Source of the DNA: CAYFUR01 sp964346275
Lineage (GTDB): Bacteria > Sumerlaeota > Sumerlaeia > SLMS01
Reading direction: 5' to 3'
NCBI GenBank assembly: GCA_964346275.1
Contig: CAYFUR010000114.1
Coordinates: 1 to 12,276, forward strand
Length of the DNA stretch: 12,276 nt
This document shows positions 7,247-12,276 of the stretch, one piece after another (position 1 is the first letter of the stretch; each line of letters begins with the position of its first letter). The notes under the pieces are model-generated. The model saw nothing but the letters and a program-made list of their open reading frames with translations. It was not told the DNA's origin and did no database searches. Made by a program: the position numbers and the translations under genes.

Positions 7247-8401
7247 CTACCGGCTGGCCGCCTCGACCGGTCTCGTCATGCGCCCCGAGACAATCTCTCC
7301 CGCTGCCTGGACGGCCAGTTCGGGCTGCTGCTGCGGCTGGCGCGCGTCGATCTCATAGACCGTCAGTTCGTTGGCGATATCCGCGTAAAGCATGAGCATC
7401 GTCTGGCCATCNNNNNNNNNNNNNNNNNNNNNNNNNNNNNNNNNNNNNNNNNNNNNNNNNNNNNNNNNNNNNNNNNNNNNNNNNNNNNNNNNNNNNNNNN
7501 NNNNNNNNNNNTCGAACCCTTCCGTGGCGATGGGAATCTCCTGGCCGGACGGAACGGAATAGCTGTTCGCCGTATAGCCGTAAAGAGCCCCCTCGGGCCC
7601 TGCTTGCTTTCCGGACTTCAAAATCGGCGGAGAGGTTTCGGAGATGTCTAACCCCACAAGATACTGCCCATCATAGGCATAGCGGTCCATGCTTCCTCGC
7701 AAAACAATGCCATCCCGCCCATCGCGGATGTTCATCACCAGGTCTTCGCTGGAGTTGATATACGCCGAGGAGATCTCCGCCGTGGAATGCGCATCCCCCG
7801 ATGTCAGATAGTATCCAACATCCTCCACGAGAAAATTGAAGTTGGGATTATGGTTCGGGTCAGGACCCGAAAAATGATAAAAATCCAGCGAAAGCACCAG
7901 GTCCTCATTATTCCCAAGCCGGTTCCGGTCAAACGACATGCGGAGAGAACCCTGGCCTCCAAAATCGCGCAAGGCGTCTTCGGGCATCGCCGACGTCACA
8001 GCCGTCAAGAATCGGCCATCGGACGCCTTTTCATTGATCCGCGCGCGAAAAGTCGGCATCGGAACGGGCGCGGCCTGGGGAGCATAGCTGAAATCCACAA
8101 CGATGACAATTTGGTCGGCTTCTCGCCCCGTGCCTTCGGGTATGTTCCTCAGCTCGGTCTCCGCGAAACCGAAACAGTTTCCAGGCGTCGAGGCGTTCTG
8201 CTGAAAAGACAAATCATTCCCAGACTGGTTAATGCGGATCGCCCCTGCATTCGGAGCGGGCTTCGGCACGAAGTTGAATTCCCCGGCGGGAATCTCGATC
8301 ACCTGGGCTCGTTCACCGGGCTGGGCCGCCAAACTGCCCGGGAATGCGGGAAGGAAAAGCAAGAATGGGAGGAGTAAACGTATTTGTCCACAACGTATCA
8401 T
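7247..8401 (-). CDS. Secreted protein of unknown function, interrupted by a sequence gap
   Basis: I do not recognise the family. The chosen ATG at 8401 begins a clear signal peptide (basic n-region, LLLPFLLFLPAFPGSLAAQ), with GGGAGA about 8 bases upstream. An alternative ATG at 8428 also has a good site (GGAAGG) and would add nine residues. The mature protein is about 360 aa including ~33 unknown residues. It is rich in Asn, Asp, Ser and aromatic residues with alternating hydrophobic stretches, suggesting an all-beta extracellular or periplasmic protein. After the gap, DGQTMLMLYADIANELTVYEID resembles a beta-propeller-like blade, but this is only an impression. There is no membrane segment after the signal. 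The 100-N gap covers residues ~297-330, and its true length is unknown, so continuity of the frame is not proven. It faces the copper operon and is probably unrelated to it. Confidence 0.7.
   Translation of the reverse strand: MIRCGQIRLLLPFLLFLPAFPGSLAAQPGERAQVIEIPAGEFNFVPKPAPNAGAIRINQSGNDLSFQQNASTPGNCFGFAETELRNIPEGTGREADQIVIVVDFSYAPQAAPVPMPTFRARINEKASDGRFLTAVTSAMPEDALRDFGGQGSLRMSFDRNRLGNNEDLVLSLDFYHFSGPDPNHNPNFNFLVEDVGYYLTSGDAHSTAEISSAYINSSEDLVMNIRDGRDGIVLRGSMDRYAYDGQYLVGLDISETSPPILKSGKQAGPEGALYGYTANSYSVPSGQEIPIATEGFXXXXXXXXXXXXXXXXXXXXXXXXXXXXXXXXXXDGQTMLMLYADIANELTVYEIDARQPQQQPELAVQAAGEIVSGRMTRPVEAASR
7412..7511. other. Assembly gap of 100 N
   Basis: Exactly 100 unspecified bases, the conventional scaffold placeholder, inside the minus-strand secreted-protein gene. 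The frames on both sides match only if the gap length is 100 plus or minus a multiple of three, so the true sequence could hold more or fewer residues, or a frame break. Confidence 0.99.
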
Positions 8402-8428
8402 CGTCCAATCTCCCACTTGATAACACAT

Positions 8429-8648
8429 TGTACCTTCCCGCAAAATAAGGACCGTCCGTGACCGGTCGATGCCATGAGACCCCGGTGGTTTTCGGTGGAA
8501 TCGTGGACTGTCCCGAGTTACAGATGATCCGCGCGGCGGTCGCGAAACGGTCCGGCTTTGCTGACCGAGAAAATGAGGATTGGCGAAGCAGCGTTCGAAC
8601 TCAAAAAAGCTTCTTGTCCGCCCGGTGAGATAAGCTCCCGATATTGAA
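8429..8648. other. Divergent intergenic region with no clear promoter
   Basis: About 220-250 bases separate the divergent starts at 8401 (or 8428) and 8649. I see no strong -35/-10 pair on either strand. A perfect 8-bp palindrome, GACCGGTC (8460-8467), lies next to the related GACCGTCC, just upstream of the minus-strand gene. It could be an operator but is short. No convincing ribosome-binding site precedes the ATG at 8649. No RNA gene is evident. Confidence 0.4.
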
Positions 8649-10895
8649 ATGCCCATGTCGCCCAAATATCCCGTTTTCCGAAATCCCGAAGCTTATATGG
8701 CCATGCGCCAGCGCCCGACTCTAACGGGGCGCTTGAAAATGTATTTTGAACGCCGGGCCCTCGCCCGATGCATCGAAGACCTGCCAGGGGTTCGCTCCGT
8801 ATGCGACGTGCCCGCGGGCCCGGGCCGTCTCTTTTCTGCGTGGAAGGAACACCGCTACCGGGTCTACGGAGTCGATTATTCCGAAGAAATGTTCGAGATG
8901 GCATCGAGGGTTCACAAAGAACTTGGCCTGAAGGGCGAGGTTTTTCAGGGAGATGCCTTTCATCTGAACGAGGTTCTTCCAGAAACGCCCGACCTGATCG
9001 CATCCGTTCGATTTATTTATTATTTCGATTCTGCAAAACGCGTGGAGTTGCTCAAGAGCCTTGCCGGGGCTTCTCGCCGCTATGTCCTCGTGCAGTACAA
9101 GACAAAGGAAAGCCTGAAAGGCCACATGAAGCGCGAGCGCGATCGCGAACGCGGCAAGTCGGCCCGGCCGCGGCATCTGGCCAAGGCCGGGTGTTCGCAC
9201 CGCCAGATTCTTTCGGAATTGACCGCGGCCGGCCTGACACCTCTCCGCATCGAGCCCATTGGCGAATTTTCCGACCGCACGTTCGTTTTAGCTGAAAAAA
9301 CGCCCGCGGCACCGGCGGAGGAGCAAGACCACCACCCGGAAATCCGTATCCAAAGCACCCCGCGCTGGAATCTCGCCGCGGCGGTGTTCTTCCTGCTTGC
9401 TCTTGTCTATGCACTGGGTACGAGCGCGAACCAGCTTTTCCAGGAAGAAGAGGCTTTCTACGCTCTGGGAGCGCGCAGTATTGCCGAAGGCCGCTTTCTT
9501 CTTCCCTCCATTTACGAAGGAGTTCCAGCAGCCACTCCTCCCCTGATTTTCTGGTGGCAGGCCGCCTGGGGCGCCATCCTCGGCGGAATCACCGACATCA
9601 CGGTCCATATTGCGTCGCTGGCAATGTCCTTTGCCGCTTTGGGGGCGTCGTACCTTTTACTGAGAAAACGGGCCGGCCGGGAGACGGGGATCCTCGCGAT
9701 GTTGATCCTTGGCACGTCATGGGAGTTTTTTCTTCTGGCGGGAATGCCTTCCGTGGAAATGCTTCTGGCGCTTTGCCTCGTCCCCGCATGGTGGGCCTGG
9801 TACCGCATTTCCGAACACGATTACTCTCGGTCCTACTGGCTTGTCGCCTGGGGGGGAATTGGCCTGGCTGGGCTGGCTGCGGGGCTTGCGGGCCTTGCCC
9901 TTGGCCTGCTTCCGCCCCTCGTCTATACGCTGCTTATCTCCCGATCAAAGTCCTTCGGCCGGCGCCTCTCGCGGCTGGAAATCGGCGGAGGGCTCGTTCT
10001 CCTCGCCGCCCCGCTGGCAACATGGGCCCTGCTTGCAGGGTTCATCCATGGAACAGAAGCCGTGAAGCAGGTTCTTATCTCGAATGATTCCGCCACCTTT
10101 GCCCGCCTTTTCGGCCAGGCGACGCCCTGGTATTACACCCTCTTCGAATTGCCCCTCAACCTGCTCCCCTGGTCGCTCGTCGTTCCGGTCATGCTGCTTT
10201 TGAACAAACGTCAAACCGCGCTTGCGGCGCTTTTTCGCTTCCCCTGGATGCGATTCTGCAATACGATCGTCATTGTGGGCCTCCTGGTAGTTTTTTTGCA
10301 GGACCGTCGGGAAGAATTCTTTCTGATGCCGCTCCAGTTTTTTGGAGCCTTCATCCTCGCCGGCCTCATGTGGCACCAGGCCACGGGCAAGGCAAAGCCC
10401 TTGGCTCGCCGCGGCTCCAGCACGGAGATCCGCCAATTCTGGGGCCAATTCCTCGGCCGCCGGGTGGGAAGGATCTATGCCTCCGCCACCGCGCTCATCC
10501 TCGCGGGCTTTATCGTCTATACGCTTTTCGCGGCCTGGGTGCTGGAAGACCGCTTCACCGCTCCCTCGTCCGCGGATATTGTGAATCGCCTCGTCGACGA
10601 AGACGACCGCCTCTTCCTCTACGAGATCGAGGATCTGCGCCTTGTCTTTTATCTTCACGAAACCTTCGAGCATGCGGAGGGAACGGATAACCAGAGCACA
10701 AGCCTTCGCAAAGCTCTCTCGCGGGAAGCCGAGGTGGATGTAGTGATTCGAGCAAAAGACTTTCCACGCCTCGACCGGTTGACGGAGGAAAAGTTGTATA
10801 TTCAAAGGAGCTTCAAGCACCTGGGCGAAACGTATTTTCTCGTGACAAACGAAGATGATGGGACGATCACGAAACCGACGGTGCTGAAGCGCTAG
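8649..10895 (+). CDS. SAM methyltransferase fused to an ArnT/PMT-like membrane glycosyltransferase
   Basis: A 748-aa two-part protein. Residues ~20-215 form a class I SAM-dependent methyltransferase, with motif I VCDVPAGPGRLF (51-62), the acidic end of strand 2 in VYGVDYSEEMFEMA (72-85) and GDAF (101-104). A Pro/Ala/acidic linker (~217-232) leads to an integral-membrane module (~240-632) with about ten or eleven hydrophobic segments. Its first external loop (QEEEAFYALGARSIAEG, 265-281), then TPPLIFWW (296-303), PSVEMLLAL (367-375), PWYYT (493-497) and LPWS (506-509), fit the GT83/PMT_2 family. That family transfers sugars from polyprenyl-phosphate donors on the periplasmic face. A soluble tail (~633-748) follows. 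The usual catalytic Asp-Glu of the first loop reads Glu-Glu here. The ATG at 8649 is chosen; an ATG at 8655 is equally possible and neither has a clear ribosome-binding site. Both domain assignments are reasonable; the acceptor and methyl target are unknown. Confidence 0.82.
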   Translation: MPMSPKYPVFRNPEAYMAMRQRPTLTGRLKMYFERRALARCIEDLPGVRSVCDVPAGPGRLFSAWKEHRYRVYGVDYSEEMFEMASRVHKELGLKGEVFQGDAFHLNEVLPETPDLIASVRFIYYFDSAKRVELLKSLAGASRRYVLVQYKTKESLKGHMKRERDRERGKSARPRHLAKAGCSHRQILSELTAAGLTPLRIEPIGEFSDRTFVLAEKTPAAPAEEQDHHPEIRIQSTPRWNLAAAVFFLLALVYALGTSANQLFQEEEAFYALGARSIAEGRFLLPSIYEGVPAATPPLIFWWQAAWGAILGGITDITVHIASLAMSFAALGASYLLLRKRAGRETGILAMLILGTSWEFFLLAGMPSVEMLLALCLVPAWWAWYRISEHDYSRSYWLVAWGGIGLAGLAAGLAGLALGLLPPLVYTLLISRSKSFGRRLSRLEIGGGLVLLAAPLATWALLAGFIHGTEAVKQVLISNDSATFARLFGQATPWYYTLFELPLNLLPWSLVVPVMLLLNKRQTALAALFRFPWMRFCNTIVIVGLLVVFLQDRREEFFLMPLQFFGAFILAGLMWHQATGKAKPLARRGSSTEIRQFWGQFLGRRVGRIYASATALILAGFIVYTLFAAWVLEDRFTAPSSADIVNRLVDEDDRLFLYEIEDLRLVFYLHETFEHAEGTDNQSTSLRKALSREAEVDVVIRAKDFPRLDRLTEEKLYIQRSFKHLGETYFLVTNEDDGTITKPTVLKR

Positions 10896-11688
10896 ACTCT
10901 TTTTCCCCCCGGATCCTCTCCAGGGTTTTCAGGTCCCGCCGCTGGCGCAGCCGTGTCCGGATCTGAAGAAAAGGAAACACATTCAGCGCAACGCCTCTTA
11001 CGGCGCCGCGCCATGTAAACCGATAGCGGTTCAGTGCCGGATCATGGTAAAGCAATCCACATTCAACCTGATATTCCAGATCCTTTTTCATGGCCTTCAC
11101 CAACTCACCGACGGCCTCCGCGGGGGCCGGCGGCATGACTTTCGAGCCCGATTTCAACCCCTCACACAAATCCTGGTGGCAGCGATAGAGTTCCGCGGCA
11201 TCTCGAATTCCGGGAAACTGGAAGCCTCGCTTGCCCGGTCGTGAATAATGCGTCCCAAGGGCGACCTTGCTGTTGTTCGTATTCATCTCTTCGCCATCCG
11301 TATATTCCGTGCTGAATTCGATATAGTTCGTGACCATCGCGGGAGCCGGCGAAGATTCGGAACGCAGCGTGATGATAGCCGCCCCATCGCGCGTTTCAGG
11401 ATTCCGCATCAGCGTGACATAGCTCATCGCACCAGGAACCTGGCCCTCCTGGAACAGGTAGGCCACCAGCTCGAATCCGCGGGGCGCCAGCGCATGATAG
11501 CCCCGATTGATTTCTTCGAGAACCAGGGGATGCGGCGGCTGGAGATTCGGATCATAGGTGAGGAAGCGGATATCGCCCGAGTGATCCACGCTGTTCTTGA
11601 TAACAACCGTTCCCACACAAAAGACGAGCAGAAAATAACCCGCCACGAGAATCACCAGAATGGCCAGCGCAAGGACCACGGTCTCCAT
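10867..11688 (-). CDS. Membrane-anchored protein of unknown function
   Basis: A 273-aa protein I cannot place in a family. Residues ~4-30 are a single strongly hydrophobic segment (LALAILVILVAGYFLLVF), an uncleaved anchor or signal-anchor. The remainder is soluble and mixed alpha/beta, and by topology rules could lie outside the cytoplasm. A segment around residues 63-110 (NRGYHALAPRGFELVAYLF, then TLMRNPETRDGAAIITLR) suggests alternating strands. The tail is very basic (LQIRTRLRQRRDLKTLERIRG) and ends in a Ser/Ala stretch. The ATG at 11688 starts the hydrophobic segment, but only a weak AAAGAAAG lies upstream. Its 3' end overlaps the convergent glycosyltransferase gene by 29 bases. It follows rpsU on the same strand, but a terminator separates them, so it is probably transcribed on its own. 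Confidence 0.72.
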   Translation of the reverse strand: METVVLALAILVILVAGYFLLVFCVGTVVIKNSVDHSGDIRFLTYDPNLQPPHPLVLEEINRGYHALAPRGFELVAYLFQEGQVPGAMSYVTLMRNPETRDGAAIITLRSESSPAPAMVTNYIEFSTEYTDGEEMNTNNSKVALGTHYSRPGKRGFQFPGIRDAAELYRCHQDLCEGLKSGSKVMPPAPAEAVGELVKAMKKDLEYQVECGLLYHDPALNRYRFTWRGAVRGVALNVFPFLQIRTRLRQRRDLKTLERIRGEKESSASAPSVS

Positions 11689-11727
11689 GGCATGAACTTT
11701 CTTTGGAGGATTCCTTAAAAGAAAGAC

Positions 11728-11751
11728 TGCCCAGCCTCGGAAGGCTGGGCA
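11728..11751 (-). terminator. Intrinsic terminator of rpsU
   Basis: TGCCCAGCCT (11728-11737) pairs perfectly with AGGCTGGGCA (11742-11751) around a four-base loop. On the minus strand the stem is followed by GTCTTTCTTTTAAGG, a T-rich tract. It starts about 28 bases after the rpsU stop and precedes the next minus-strand gene at 11688. The plus-strand side lacks a T tract, so the direction is clear. Confidence 0.88.
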
Positions 11752-11779
11752 ATCGGGATTCGCGTCATTCCCAACGGAA

Positions 11780-11992
11780 TTACATGTTTTCGAGTCGCCG
11801 CTTCAGCTTGAGCATCCGGCGGCGCATCTTGCGCCGGGCGGCTTCCTCTTTGCGCTTCCGCCGCACCGAGGGCTTTTCGTAAAACTCGCGGCGGCGCACT
11901 TCAGCGGGAATACCGCTTTTCTGGCATTCCTTTTTGAAACGCTTGAGCGCGCGATCGATGGGTTCGCCATCTTCCACGTTGATGTGGCTCAC
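11780..11992 (-). CDS. rpsU: 30S ribosomal protein S21
   Basis: Small basic subunit protein that helps 30S initiation near the anti-Shine-Dalgarno end of 16S rRNA. The signature AEVRRREFYEKPSVRRKRK is unmistakable, preceded by EPIDRALKRFKKECQKSGIP and followed by a very basic tail rich in Arg and Lys. The GTG at 11992 gives SHINVEDGEPID at the N-terminus and a 70-aa product, close to the usual ~70. An AAGGGGG stretch lies about 11 bases upstream, a rather long spacing. In-frame alternatives are a GTG at 12004 and an ATG at 12028, the latter adding a 12-residue extension untypical of S21. The frame stays open to the window edge, but that part does not look like protein. Confidence 0.95.
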   Translation of the reverse strand: MSHINVEDGEPIDRALKRFKKECQKSGIPAEVRRREFYEKPSVRRKRKEEAARRKMRRRMLKLKRRLENM

Positions 11993-12065
11993 TAGGGCAA
12001 ACACCCCCTTCCGTTCGGGAAAAGTCATCTCGCGGCACCCGGATACCGGGCGCCGAAGCCCGAAG

Positions 12066-12096
12066 AGTAAACACGCCCCCTCCCCCGTTCCGTCAA
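12066..12096 (-). promoter_or_regulatory. Candidate sigma-70-like promoter for rpsU
   Basis: On the minus strand, TTGACG (complement of 12091-12096, five of six consensus bases) is followed after 19 bases by TTTACT (complement of 12066-12071, four of six). The spacer is longer than the ideal 17, and the bacterial lineage is unknown, so this is only a candidate. It lies about 75 bases upstream of the GTG start. Confidence 0.3.
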
Positions 12097-12181
12097 GGCC
12101 AATCGGCCGCAGGACTTTCCCCAAAATGGAGCACCTCCAGATGAGGGGGGATCGAGCACGGAATCCGCCGGTTTGGACTGC

Positions 12182-12237
12182 GCAAGCCATGCTTCGGCGC
12201 CCCGCCGCCTTCCCTGTTGCAGGCAAGCATGGCTTGC
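12182..12237. repeat. 13-bp perfect inverted repeat enclosing 30 bases
   Basis: GCAAGCCATGCTT at 12182-12194 is the exact reverse complement of AAGCATGGCTTGC at 12225-12237. The right arm also overlaps a smaller hairpin, GGCAAGC-ATG-GCTTGCC (12223-12239). It lies in non-coding sequence at the window edge upstream of rpsU. It resembles a REP-like or small non-autonomous palindromic element, but no other copy occurs in this window. Confidence 0.75.
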
Positions 12238-12249
12238 CCGGGATGAAGG

Positions 12250-12268
12250 CTGGAGCACGGCTCCAGCA
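12250..12268. repeat. Short palindromic hairpin, 8-bp stem
   Basis: GCTGGAGC-ACG-GCTCCAGC is a perfect 8-bp stem with a 3-base loop, 12 bases beyond the previous inverted repeat. With that repeat it forms a cluster of hairpins up to the end of the window, typical of dispersed intergenic palindromes. There is no T tract on either side, so a terminator is unlikely. Confidence 0.6.
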
Positions 12269-12276
12269 CTCCAAAC

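Noticed and set aside
8590..8610. GTTCGAAC resembling a tRNA T-loop
   Set aside because: No acceptor, anticodon or D arms fold around it.
12182..12268. Palindromes considered as a CRISPR array
   Set aside because: The arms are inverted rather than direct repeats, there are no regularly spaced unique spacers, and no cas genes are present.
11993..12274. Long N-terminal extension of the S21 frame up to the window edge
   Set aside because: The translated segment is Cys/Arg/Gly-rich without S21 similarity, and runs through the palindromic repeats and the candidate promoter.

Overview
The window looks like a fragment of a metagenome-assembled genome from a Gram-negative bacterium with high GC content (about 60% by eye). 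It has an outer-membrane/periplasm efflux machine, secreted proteins and a bacterial S21 gene. A run of exactly 100 N at 7412-7511, a reading-frame break in the first 45 bases and palindromic repeats at the right edge suggest scaffold ends and gaps. The unusually long CusA-type pump, DUF3347 fused to the adaptor, the triple YHS/TRASH-like protein and the methyltransferase-glycosyltransferase fusion do not look proteobacterial. A poorly sampled lineage (Hydrogenedentota-, Sumerlaeota- or PVC-like) is possible, but I cannot assign a phylum from this sequence.

Left region (1-7182, all + strand) is a tight copper/silver efflux operon. It holds the C-terminal half of a TolC/CusC-like outer-membrane channel, a 664-aa CusB-type adaptor, a 1227-aa CusA-type heavy-metal RND pump and a 248-aa secreted protein with three identically spaced Cys-rich repeats. 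The first two junctions are ATGA stop/start overlaps. The last gene follows after 16 bases with a strong ribosome-binding site. The pump keeps the Met-Met-Glu-Met copper site of E. coli CusA. The adaptor carries two N-terminal heavy-metal-binding domains and a C-terminal DUF3347 domain. The triple-repeat protein sits where a CusF-type chaperone could be expected. Together they could capture Cu(I)/Ag(I) in the periplasm, hand it to the adaptor and pump, and expel it through the channel. A long hairpin at 7198-7228 closes the operon.

Middle region (7247-8648): a minus-strand secreted protein of unknown function is interrupted by the N gap. A divergent intergenic stretch of about 220-250 bases follows, in which I see no convincing promoter.

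Right region (8649-12276): a + strand gene encodes a SAM methyltransferase fused to an ArnT/PMT-like membrane glycosyltransferase. It converges with, and overlaps by 29 bases, a minus-strand membrane-anchored protein of unknown function. Beyond a good intrinsic terminator lies rpsU (ribosomal protein S21, minus strand) with a probable GTG start. The last 100 bases contain a nested set of perfect inverted repeats and no credible gene.
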